From Chara braunii (lineage: Eukaryota; Streptophyta; Charophyceae; Charales; Characeae), in contig BFEA01000786.1 of the NCBI GenBank assembly GCA_003427395.1, positions 505,181 through 529,911 of the forward strand: a DNA stretch of 24,731 nt, written 5' to 3'. Under the pieces are notes generated by a model, which saw only the letters and a list, made by a program, of their open reading frames with translations, did no database searches and was not told the DNA's origin. Made by a program: the position numbers and the translations under genes. Numbering within the stretch: the first letter of the stretch is position 1; every line of letters starts with the position of its first letter. Positions 15,304-24,700 of the stretch are shown in pieces.

Positions 15304-16540
15304 GAGATCCCGAGGACCCGAAACTGGGAAACCTCAAGTACCAACTTCACCCAAGCGCAGAAGAGTCTTTCAGACCTTGCCTGAAGATTTGGACAGGTCA
15401 GGAATTTCTAATGGCAGACTCAGTTAACTCTAACACGCCATGGTGTTCCAAATGTAAGAGGCATGGGCACAAAGCTAATGATTGCCCATACTGTTACCTT
15501 TGCTCCAGATACGGCCATGAAACTGAGGAATGCCGCTCAGACCAGAACAACAGGCGGAAACAAGATGAACGACCCAACCACGCTGCTTCCTCTCACTCTG
15601 CGGAATTCCCCTACCTGTACAACCCCGGCCTCAGCAAGGGAAGTAACAGATGGGAGAACACAGCAAACAGGCAGACGGGACGACACTACGACCCCAGAAG
15701 GGAACGGACACAAGATCCGTCTCCCACAACAGCAGGAACAAGGAATTCGGGCCACAGGCCTTCCAGACCTGACAAATCCCAGCCACATGGCAGATTGGGT
15801 TGGCGTCCTGCAGGACCTCAGAACCCGATTCCATCCTCGAACCTCTTTGGTGCACTCAACGCAACAGGCGGGAAACTGCCTCTGAACATTCCAGTTTCCA
15901 ATACCACCCCAACACGTCTGGCCATCACCGAAGCAGGGGAAAAATCCCTGCAAGTCCAGAACAACGATCCTGTGCCACAACCGGTTGGGGCCCTCAGCGA
16001 ACCAAGCGCAAGTGAGCCCTCAGGGCCAGCCCCCTCACCGAAACCGGTTTCACCTCCGCAGCAACCTCAAAAGAAACAGAGATCAAAAGATCTCAAAATG
16101 GCAGAGGTATCCCAAGCAACCAGGACACCACACATGTGGGTGGGCCCGGTATCTCCGACAGCACAGCACGACACGCCTTTCGTGTTAGCACCACTGATTT
16201 TCAAACAATGCAACCAAAACATACTCATCATGCTTCATAGGAAAGATGACAACTCACTCCATCTACCGTCACTCACGGCCACCACCTTTCCTCACCCGGA
16301 TGCTTTCCTGCAGGCTGCCAGGAGTACGCTTAACAGGAAATATTTTGTACGAACAATTTCTGCCATTCCCGGCTCTTCAGTGTACCGAAGAGGAGAATCA
16401 GGTAAGAATCATCCCATTTTGTCGGTTTGTTTAGAGGCAGCCATAGCCCCCGGTGTGGACCCTCGAGTGGCAGACGAAGGTCTGCTGCGGGCCCCGCTTG
16501 CCTGGTTCAAAAAAGGAAACAAAAGGAAAGATATGCCTCA
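15169..16540 (+). pseudogene. LINE-B ORF1, zinc-knuckle segment
   Basis: This continues ORF1 in a new frame. The ORF's first internal ATG is at 15210, but translation would enter from upstream. Counting from that Met, the segment completes the RNA-binding domain (VMHFPIAASIF...). It then has two tandem CCHC knuckles, C79-C82-H87-C92 and C95-C98-H103-C108, both C-x2-C-x4-H-x4-C. A long Pro/Gln/Ser/Arg-rich linker follows. The open frame runs on to 16628, but near 16508-16530, at an A-rich homopolymer stretch, the coding frame appears to shift again. Expected role: binding and packaging of LINE RNA. Confidence 0.7.
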
Positions 16541-16723
16541 GCCCTGGGCGACGGTATTATTGCAGAGCTCGACGCCAACATGCCGAAGGAACGATCACCG
16601 TTCTCCAGATACATTATGGAGACAATGAAGTTCCCATGGGACACGCCTGGGCTTGTATCCACACCTGAGCTCGCCACGCCTATCCAACACGGGATGCAGG
16701 TAGGGACAACAGATGAACAATAG
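16520..16723 (+). pseudogene. LINE-B ORF1, C-terminal segment
   Basis: The end of ORF1, in a third frame. The nominal open frame is 16427-16723, of which the part after about 16520 looks coding (acidic and hydrophobic residues rather than frame-shifted Arg/Ser). It stops with TAG at 16721-16723. The ORF2 ATG at 16713 lies 11 nt before the end of this stop, so ORF1 and ORF2 overlap. No recognised domain. Confidence 0.45.
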
Positions 16724-17678
16724 GCTCACCATAGCCTCCTGGAACGTACGCGGCTTGGTAGATGACAACGGTAAACAAAGAAGATCACAGTTAAAGTCGT
16801 GGATTCACTCCACGAAGGTGTCTATTACCCTGCTACAGGAAACCAAGTTATCAGAGGATAAGCTGGGTTCCATGCCAAGATGGTGGAACGGACCACAATT
16901 CTGGGCCCCGGCCCAGGGCTCGAGAGGAGGCACAGGCATTCTGATCCACAAGAAATTGTCTGACTGCCTGCAAGATTCCGGATCAGACCCAATGGGCCAC
17001 TGGACATGGGCCTCCCTAATTCTGGACAATCGACGCTGGGTTTTTCTGTCAATATACGCCCCTGCACAGCACTCAGATAAAATTCAATTCATTTCAAGCT
17101 TGAAGATGGTCATACCACCTACAGATTTTCTCATCGTAAGCGGCGACTGGAACACAGTCCTAAATGCAGACATAGACTCCAATACCCCGCTATCCCACCC
17201 GGGGGAGTCTGCAGCCCTGAATGATCTGATGATGGACCTTGGACTCTTTGATCCCTATCGCCTGCTTCACCCGGACTCACAAGTTTACACATGGTCCTCC
17301 TCAACCCCCTCAGAATCTGGCATCTTCACCAAAAGAAGATTAGACTTGATTCTAACAAACGAACCAGCACTCCAGCTAATCCATAAAGCAGAGTATGACA
17401 CCTTCCCACTATCAGACCACAGACCGATCTTCATCACACTTAAACTGAACACACAAACCTCTAGAGGTAAAGGGCTGTTCAAACTGGGTTTTCATGTTTT
17501 GGAAGACCCCGGGGTCATTAACTGGATATGGGAAACTTGGGAAGAATGGCGTTTCAATACCTCTCTTTTCCCGACGAAGGTGTCTGGTTGGACAAAGGCC
17601 TTACACTCATTTCTAACTACCTCAACCTTATCTCCAGGGTCAAAGCAGTCAGTAGGCGACACGAAGAAATTATCCTAA
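16713..17678 (+). pseudogene. LINE-B ORF2 AP-like endonuclease segment
   Basis: N-terminal endonuclease of LINE-B ORF2, which makes the target nick. All catalytic motifs are visible: Asn-11 in ASWNVRGL, Glu-43 in LLQETKL, Asp-145 and Asn-147 in VSGDWNTVL, Asp-211 in RLDLILTN, and Ser-Asp-His at 234-236 (SDHRPIF). The start is the ATG at 16713, overlapping ORF1. The reading frame is lost between about 17580 and 17640, after the endonuclease. The last ~25 codons are out of frame, and the protein continues in the 17528-19036 frame. Confidence 0.85.
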
Positions 17679-19036
17679 AAAGGAAAATTGAGACCCTGGA
17701 AAACAAACCCACTGACTGTTTTTTCTCAGAGATCATCAACATGCGTAGGAAAAACAGACTTATCCAACAATGGCAAAATATTCAAATTATTAACCACAAC
17801 ACTTGGGCAAAATACAAACAGATAGATAAAATACTCCATATAGATAGACTAGATAATAAAACAGCTAAAATCATAAGTACGCCCCGGAACAATACTCACA
17901 TCTCCAGCATCGCCCACCCTCATGATCCGAACTTACCTCCCGCAAATAAGGCGGATAAACTCTGTGAATATGTGAATATATTCTACGAACACCTCCTCAC
18001 GTCGGAGAAATCACCCAACAGTCCAATAGTACCTCCCCATCTAGAGACCTTTCTATGGAGCTCTACAAACTCAATTCTCTCTGACTTAGAATCATCTGTA
18101 CTAGAACAACCAATAACGATGTCGGAACTAACAAGGGCAGTCAACAGCATGGCAAAAGGTAAATGCCCAGGCCCAGACGGACTGCCGGTAGAGTTCTACT
18201 TGCGGGTCTGGCCTTTGATCTCCCCCGACCTCCTTCGAGTTTTCAACTCGATTCTTAAGGATCATACTCTAGGCCCCCGCACAGCCGAAGGTATCATCAC
18301 CCTCCTCTATAAGAAGGGCGATAAATCTGATGTTAGAAAGTACCGTCCCATATCACTACTAAACGTGCACGGGAAAATCTTGGCCAAGACACTGGCCCTT
18401 AGGATGAAACCTCTCCTAAACAAACTAGTTCACCCCGACCAATCCGGTTTTATCCCTGGTAGGCAAGTCCTTGATAATGTCATGACCATCTCTCAAGCAA
18501 TTGACTGGATCAATACCCACAAACTAAATATGGTTGTTATGCTTATAGATTTTCAAAAGGCATATGACCGAGTTAATTGGGATTTTGTTCAAGCCACCCT
18601 TGAAAGGGTAGGGGTGGGCCCAAACTTCCGGAAAATGGTCAAAGCCCTTTATGGAGCTTCATCCGGTAGGGTTTTAGTAAATGGACACCCATCCTCAACA
18701 TTCAAGGTCACACGATCACTCCGCCAGGGCTGCCCCCTAGCCCCCTCACTATTCGTAATCCAACTAGAAGTTTTCCTCAATATGGTACGTAATCACCCAA
18801 ACTACAGTGGCCTACAACTATCCCCTACCTACTCTATTAAAGTTTCTGCACTGGCAGACGACTTTTCTGCTATTATAGAAAACTCGATCCGATCACTCTC
18901 GGCCTTAGAGGAATGCCTGTCAACCTACGAACTGGCCTCTGAGATGAGGGTCAGCTGGCAAAAATCAGTTGCCCTCACCCCAAACGACCAACCCCTGGCT
19001 ATAGCCTTGAACATACCGGTTAAAACAAGAGCGTAA
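17590..19036 (+). pseudogene. LINE-B ORF2 reverse transcriptase segment
   Basis: Core RT of LINE-B, following the frame change after the endonuclease (nominal open frame 17528-19036). Motifs are KGKCPGPDGLPVEFY in the fingers, a YKKGDK and YRPISLLN block, and HPDQSGFIPGR. Motif A is LIDFQKAYDRVNW, motif B is LRQGCPLAPSLF, and catalytic motif C is LADD at 18851-18862 (Leu where LINE-A has Phe). Many L1-clade elements have F/Y/L-ADD, so the enzyme could be functional apart from the breaks. The segment ends at an in-frame TAA (19034-19036), after which the same frame resumes. Confidence 0.85.
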
Positions 19037-20056
19037 TCTGAGAGATACTTAGGCATTCAGATCTCTTTTGGAGATCCAACTCCCATACAGTCAGCCATCA
19101 TAGAAAACAGGATTAGAGATGCCTGCGCATCCTGGTCCAAGGCAAAATGCCTTTCACTACTTGGGCGAGCAATGATTATTAATGCCTTTATATCCTCTAA
19201 AATATGGTACATTCTCTCTATTCGAGCTTTATCACCTGATTCCGCCTTGAACATCAGAAGGCTCCTCACTCATCTGATGTGGAAAGGAGACTCTGAGGCT
19301 ACCTCAGCACTTAGCAAAGTTAGTTGGTCGAAAATTACCGAAAAACGGAAATCAGGCGGATTGGGGATTCTGGATCCTGTGTGTCAGAACAGAGCCTTGC
19401 TGGCCAAATGGCCAATCAGGGCACTTACTGCAAAAGAACGACAACCATGGATTATGCTCCTTCAACACCATCTAGCGAACGAATGGCAACTTACGGACCC
19501 CGAAGCAGTCTGGCATGCCTTGCTCATGAAGCCCTTTACTGCAAAGGCTGCAGGGCCAACCTGGACAGGTATTCTAAAGCAATGGGGGAAAATACTTCCC
19601 CAACCTTTAGAACAACCTGTAACAAAACATGAGATTCTTAATTCTGTGCTGTTTGAAAATCCTGCTATTAGAGACACTTCTAATCTACCCTTCTCTGTTA
19701 CCAAAGCAAGAGGAAATTTTGGCCTTACCTGGATGCAGAGAGGAATCTGGCTGGTTAAACACTTGTGGAACGATAAAGATAACACATGGAAAACAGTGCA
19801 GGATCTGAAGCCCCACCTCTCAGGATTACACCACATTGAAACTCACCTAGGAGATCTCATCAAGGCAATCCCACCAGATTGGATCATTACCCCCTCCCTT
19901 CCCTCCCCCACTCCTATGGTACACCAATGGTTCCAAACACTAACCTCCCCCCGGTCCTACTTCAGAGTGGAGAAGGTGAACGGAGACGGCTCAACAGAAG
20001 CTTCCGAATGGAAACTGAAGGAGTCCGACTGGAGCAATCGAACGACCCGCACCTGA
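19037..20056 (+). pseudogene. LINE-B ORF2 connector after the RT
   Basis: Same frame as the RT segment, directly after the in-frame TAA. It starts with the SERYLGIQI block (the YLG motif that follows the RT palm in LINEs), then LSLLGRAMIINAF and the Trp-rich connector with WKGDSE and GGLGILDP. The ATG at 19172 is internal. Near 20035-20045 the frame shifts and the last few codons to 20056 are out of frame. Confidence 0.75.
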
Positions 20057-20733
20057 TATCCTTAGAAAGCCTGGAAGAAGTCAGAATTGTTCAGAAGAAA
20101 TCTCCAGGAGGACTGCCAGGTTTCCAAGTGATCATGCAATCAGTACCGGTGAGAGAATGGAAAGTGGACGTCTGCAAGTGGGGCTGGAAGATCACTGACC
20201 TCAACGGAGCTACTGAGATTGTACCCATCTCCGAATATACAGCACAATTGGGATACAAACTGCAATCTCAGCCCCAAATTCTACAAGCAGATCTGTCTGT
20301 CAATTGGACAAACAGGACTTCTTCACTGGGTTTCAAACCCATCTCTCCCAAATGGTTACTGTGGTTCATACATTCGCTGTTGAGTGCTATTGAAACGAAA
20401 TCCGGTGGACTGCAATGGATGCACTTACACTCCTGTATTCCAACTGCACTGTGGTGTTCTGAAAAGGGTATGGCTATATCAACTACTTGTGATGCCTGTA
20501 CACACCCATGCCTTGAAGACTGTCTACATCTCTGGTGGGAGTGCGTCATTGATAGGGGTTTCTGGGAATTCCTAAATAATCTATGGGGACAGGCCTACCG
20601 CCAGACAGACTTTTGGGATCAAGACATGGTCTTCACAGGAAGAGTCAGACAGGAACTAGTAGAACGACAGATAGTCAAAATAGCAGGAATTTTTCGACAA
20701 AGCCTTTTGGCAACTCTGGATAGCCAGAAATGA
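20040..20733 (+). pseudogene. LINE-B ORF2 segment with zf-RVT-like finger
   Basis: ORF2 continues here in a new frame (nominal open frame 19879-20733). It carries the C-terminal zinc finger at 20488-20544: Cys-x2-Cys, then Cys, then Asp-Cys-Leu-His-Leu-Trp-Trp-Glu-Cys, matching zf-RVT (C-x2-C ... H-x4-C). A further one-base shift near 20700-20715 moves the coding frame on, so the last ~8 codons and the TGA at 20731 are not native. Confidence 0.75.
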
Positions 20734-21016
20734 TAGAAGATTTACTGGTAGTAACCCCGGTATTAGAGTCCTCTCACAGTATAAATATGCACTGAGACTT
20801 GATATTACAGCAGATTGGGTCAGACATAAGAATAAAACTACTTTTATAGACGATGCCAAGCTCTTGTTTTTTAAGAAATGGTCTTCCCCCTTTAAATGGG
20901 CCTCACTTTCGGAAACAGGAAACTTAATCTATTCTGAGCTACTATGGGACAGACGACCGGTTACACCTAGTGCTTATTGTGCTTCAGACAGCCACTCAGG
21001 GGCTGAGAGGGACTGA
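20705..21016 (+). pseudogene. LINE-B ORF2 C-terminal end
   Basis: The last part of ORF2 is open without a stop from about 20705 to TGA at 21014-21016. It begins with WIARNDRRF, the W-x-A-R-N motif common near the C-terminus of plant LINE ORF2 proteins. It lies in the same frame as the 17590-20056 segments. The 20040-20733 piece is therefore bounded by two opposite one-base shifts. It has no ATG of its own. Confidence 0.6.
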
Positions 21017-21231
21017 ACCGGTTCTACTTCCTTATTATTTAGAGATCTAGTTCAATTTCAGGAAATGACTGTTCCCCATGTCTTTCTCTTTCCACTTTAT
21101 CTCTCCGGGTAGACTGTGAGGACCCCGGCCTCCAATTTCATATAAGGGACGTTGGGCCCGGTTCCCAACATGTGCAGCTCCCCACAAATAGATCGGAGCA
21201 AATGTTAAAAAAATAAAAAAATAAAATAAAA
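21017..21231 (+). other. LINE-B 3' region and A-rich tail
   Basis: After the ORF2 stop this region carries CTCCGGGTAGACTGTGAGG near 21102, the conserved hairpin (21151-21169), CAGCTCCCCACAAATAGATCGGAGC-like words (21174-21199), and an A-rich tail with AAAT units (21207-21231). The word AATGTTA appears both just before the tail (21201-21207) and at the start of the TSD (21231-21237), a possible trace of microhomology at target priming. Confidence 0.75.
21151..21169 (+). other. 3' hairpin of LINE-B with compensatory stem changes
   Basis: GTTGGG pairs with CCCAAC around loop CCCGGTT and is preceded by GGGAC. Compared with the GCTGGA/TCCAGC stem of the other copies, two base pairs are changed on both sides at once (C-G to T-A and A-T to G-C). 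The loop matches the LINE-A copies exactly. Confidence 0.8.
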
Positions 21232-22370
21232 ATGTTAGCACTTTCTAGAATGTATCTGGCTGCATTTGTGGGCACAGTGGATAAATCTTAGGGCAATCAA
21301 GTTCAGAGCGTGGTGGCCCTCTTCCCATTTGTGTGTTTTTTTTCCTTTTTCTTTTTTGGAAGAGTATCTCTGCTGCTTGTGCTTCCACTCCCCATGAGAG
21401 ACGGGGAGCATTCAGTGCGTGCCAACCGTTTCAATTAAAGGGGTTCACTGTGACGTAGCATTTTCCAGAATGTAGCTGGCTGCACCTCGCTGCAGCAAAG
21501 GATGTATCTGAGGGCAATCACTTTCAGAGCCTGGTATCTCTTTTCCCCTTCGTTTTTTTTTTTGTTTTTTTTTTTGGCAACAATGTTAAATTTCAATGAG
21601 AATGAAGGGAGGCCGGGGACCTCACAATTCTACCCGGAGTTATCCCAGCAGCATCAGCTGGTTTAGCTTATCCAACTCATTTGCTTGGAGTTTCATCCAC
21701 AGACTTCAATACTACTTGCTCTCACCTGCCATTACTCTGGCTATAACAACTACCCTGAATCTATCACCTACCGAAAACCATCTATTCCTAATACCTAGGC
21801 CTATCTGCTGCCTACAACTCAGTCTGCCCTACCGAGTGGAACCTAGTTCCTCTTTTTTTTTTTTGGAAGCAGTATCTCAGCTGTTCGTGCTTCTTCCTCC
21901 CCGTGAGAGACGGGGAGCATTCAATGCGTGCCAACCGTTTCAATTCCAGGGTTTCACTGTGACATAGCACTTTCCAGAATGTATCTGGCCGCACTTCGCT
22001 GCAGCAGAGGATATATCTGAGGGCAATCACGTTCAGAGCTTGGTATCTCTTTTCCCTTTTGTTTCTTTGTTTTTTTTTTTTCAGAAGCAGTATCTCGGCT
22101 GTTCATGCTTCTGCTCCCCGTGAGAGACGGGGATCATTCAATGCGTGCCAACTGTTTCAATTCCAGGGTTTCACTTTGACATAGCACTCTCCAGAATGTA
22201 TCTGGCCACACCTCGCTGCAGCAGAGGATGTATCTGAGGGCAATCACGTTCAGAGCTTGGTACCTCTTTTCCCCTTTGTTTTTTTTTGTTTTTTTACCTT
22301 TCGAAGATTCTCGGCTGTTTGTGCTTTGGCTCCTCGCGAGAGGCGGGGAGAATTCAATACCTGCCAGCGA
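21232..22370. repeat. Tandem array, ~217-220-bp units
   Basis: Four units are anchored by TAGCA-x-TTTCCAGAATGTA-type words at 21236, 21456, 21965 and 22182. Spacings are 220, 509 and 217; the long one holds an insertion. Each unit has CCCCGTGAGAGACGGGG (a hairpin), GCGTGCCAACCGTTTCAATT, the anchor, CTCGCTGCAGCA, GAGGGCAATCACGTTCAGAGC, then a T-rich run. On the minus strand each unit ends in an A-rich run, as in head-to-tail SINE copies. The array decays after about 22340. LINE-B is inserted at its left end. Confidence 0.75.
21576..21852 (-). mobile_element. Insertion inside the array related to the LINE-B 3' region
   Basis: About 277 bp of extra sequence separate two T-runs in the array. Its part at 21608-21640 is a minus-strand match to the LINE-B 3' region at about 21102-21132 (GGAGGCCGGGG, CTCACA, CTACCCGGAG). 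The conserved hairpin is absent. Probably a 5'-truncated, diverged LINE or SINE copy in minus orientation, ending in the A-run that reads as the T-run at 21553-21575. Confidence 0.5.
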
Positions 22371-23245
22371 GATGTTTCCACTACACGAGTGGAAACAAGA
22401 AAACCATCGCCTCCTTACATTCCAGCTGCTGGCAGCAGGTCCAGAATAAGGGCCGGTACCTGTGCCAAGCAACGAAAGTCCCATGTTGGTTCCCGCCCCC
22501 TGCAGGCTCGGCAAAAATCGGGCGCAGGGCATATTCAGGCTCGGCTTCATTAGCTGGGCCAAGTACTGGTGGTTTAAAGCAAAACCTAAAATGCGTAGGG
22601 GTCAGAGGCGAGTCTCTGCCCTCAGAACCATATGTGACAGTTTCCCATCATACAACTCTCCATCAGCGTTCTGTCTCGAATGCATAAGGGCCTCGTTAGA
22701 CCCTCCTTGGAAATCCGTTTTTTAAGAAATCAGCATCGTTACACCGCGTCCTAATTCACCAAATTCCTTGAATGAGTGTGAAAATGCTCCCGGGAGATTT
22801 CCTTGGATTCATCAGAATCCCCAGCCAAAACGTCCTTGGATTCAAGGGTTCCTCGTGAGGTCCCTTGGGTTCAAGGAATCACGATTGGCGGAGTGTTCTT
22901 GAGCGAGCGCCGACAGGAAAATTTGGAGTCGATGTTGGTGCACAGGTCGTCCGTGGTCCATTGGGCAGACATTGCCGGCCTCCAGTACCCGACGGGCCCC
23001 CAACAGCCTTCCACCGTTACCGCTGGTGTGAAAATGTGTGGGGGTGGTTCTTCAGCTGCAAGGCGCTTCACGAAGCAGGGTTTTCCATGCGCGCGTCGCC
23101 GGTGATGGTGTTCAACGGTCGAACTTTTGTATTTTTCTAAAAGCGATGTTGAAGCACTATCGGTCGATTGCAGGCATCTGCCTAGCGTGTTTTGTCAGCT
23201 ATTGTCGGGTGCATTGATGCAAGCTCTGTTTGGTACACGCCTCGC
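22371..23245. other. No recognisable gene
   Basis: Several open frames of 70-130 codons overlap here on both strands, but none shows a domain. One point of note is a 22-bp exact match (22556-22577) to the start of the LINE-A upstream ORF. CCTTGGATTCA and close variants recur at 22800-22880. Confidence 0.4.
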
Positions 23246-23470
23246 ATGTTGCGATTCATGGCAAACGTCGTCCGGCGGTTCCCGGTCCTGCTGCTGGCCA
23301 CTCTTCTCCTGCTCCTTGTCGTGTTGTTCGACGTGTGCGTCGTTGTGCGGGGTCCTAGCAGCAGACAGAAACGACGAACGGTGAGGAAGACGATGATGGA
23401 CAGGGGGAAACCTCCAGCAGACAGCCGACCCGCGCCATTGACTACTCCACTCCTCAGCTTCTCATTGTAA
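23246..23470 (+). CDS. Possible small signal-anchor protein (74 aa)
   Basis: From the ATG at 23246 the frame encodes a short basic start (MLRFMANVVRRF), a strongly hydrophobic run of about 22 residues (PVLLLATLLLLLVVLFDVCV), and then a very basic tail (SRQKRRTVRKT) and a Pro-rich end. This is the pattern of a type II signal anchor, as in the first exon of Golgi enzymes. The frame is open upstream to 23192. No family is recognised, and no splice site can be proven. It could be chance in GC-rich DNA. Confidence 0.2.
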   Translation: MLRFMANVVRRFPVLLLATLLLLLVVLFDVCVVVRGPSSRQKRRTVRKTMMDRGKPPADSRPAPLTTPLLSFSL

Positions 23471-24698
23471 TAGCCCTCCGCCGCGTCGTCAACCTGTCGG
23501 AGATCCTCCTATGTCCCTCCCGTCCTTCTCCTCATCCACCATCTCGACATCGTGGGCTCACTATTGACATCGAGCAACAATTCAGTCGTGGCTTACTGTC
23601 CATGTATATGCCCGCCGCCTGCTTGAGACGTGGACAGTAACGCATGGCCCCGAATGGGACCGGCTTCGCGTATCAAGTCCGTTATCCTAACCTTACCTTC
23701 TTCTGCTTCATCGAAGCCGTTCTTCAACTTCCATTGACGTCACCCGCGGGATCACACCCAATGTTATGGTGCAGCAGAATTGCACAATGGATTCCAATAA
23801 CGACACACAATCGGGTGCATCCATCACTTGTTGCATAAGTTGCCATTGCCTGCGAACGAACAATCTCATCCCCAGCCGAGTTGTTGTTCTCTCAATGCGA
23901 TAACGCATGGCGACGACTGACACAACTGCAACCATCGTGTTTCTCTCCAATGTCGTTAATGCTTTCACACCACCCGGGAGCTCTCGTTCCATCGTCAGGC
24001 CTTGCAATGCACAAGCACCCACCACTCGTTCGCCCGCCGGCGCCCTTGCTGCACCTTCTGCAGGTCGATGGGTACTGCGCTCACACTCTCCACGTTTTAC
24101 GGAAGTGTTACATTCGCGCTAAGCAGTGACGACCCGAAGAGCATGCGGAACACAAAGGCGGCGTCGCAGTAGAGAACCGTTACGCATACACGCTACGTCG
24201 CCCAACGTTCCAATGCCATTTTTTTAAGCCATGGCCGCCATCGCTCCTCCGCACAGACGTTTCGCCCCAGTCTCCGGTTCAGCCGCTAGGACGCCTCACG
24301 CACTAATGTGTCACAACGGAGGGTTCAAAATTTGAAATTGGAACGGGGATGTTGGCGCCGTTTTTTTTGTCAGCCCGGTAGGCCTCCCCGCCGCCGCCAC
24401 TGGACCACGCCCGAGGATACACGGACATCCGAGCTCGATGACGGACATCCACCCCCGCGGCCTCGTGTATGCATATGAAATTGGTCGTTGGAGACCTCCA
24501 AGGGTTTTCCTTGGGACCCATTGAATTAGGGCGCGGTGTAACAACGACGCCAAAAACCGAAAAAATTTCCAATAATTCATGAGGATTTTCACAGGAGGGT
24601 CTAACGAGGCCCTAACACTCCCAGTCGGGTCAACACTGCGTGCCTCCTGAATGTTTCGGTTGGGCCAGTAGCACGGGTTGCATGCCCCTTTTGCATGA

Positions 24699-24700
<2 letters not shown>
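23471..24700. other. Unassigned DNA
   Basis: No gene recognised. Overlapping open frames of 60-105 codons on both strands show no domain. A hairpin sits at 23593-23640. Confidence 0.4.
23593..23640 (+). other. 12-bp inverted repeat
   Basis: TTACTGTCCATG (23593-23604) pairs with CGTGGACAGTAA (23629-23640), 12 pairs with one T-G wobble, around a 24-nt loop. No T-run follows. Role unknown. Confidence 0.65.

Larger units (their letters stand above)
11785..21244 (+). mobile_element. LINE-B: full-length non-LTR retrotransposon with 13-bp TSD
   Basis: ATGTTAGCACTTT at 11785-11797 is repeated exactly at 21232-21244. It brackets an element that starts with GGGAAAGAGG at 11798 and ends in an A-rich tail (21207-21231, AAAT-type units). 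Inside are a long C/T-rich leader, ORF1 with two zinc knuckles (14668-16723), ORF2 with endonuclease, RT and zf-RVT-like finger (16713-21016), and a 3' region with the conserved hairpin. Flanks on both sides resemble the tandem array at 21232-22370, so the element inserted into that array. The assembled length is inflated by a misplaced block (13005-14059). ORF1 has two frame shifts and ORF2 three plus one stop. The intact TSD argues for a recent insertion, so some breaks may be sequencing errors. Confidence 0.85.

Noticed and set aside
23708-24025. 105-codon minus-strand frame
   Set aside because: No domain, overlaps other frames of similar length; consistent with chance in GC-balanced DNA.
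24303-24592. Two overlapping ~90-codon minus-strand frames
   Set aside because: Two frames over the same DNA, no recognisable motif.
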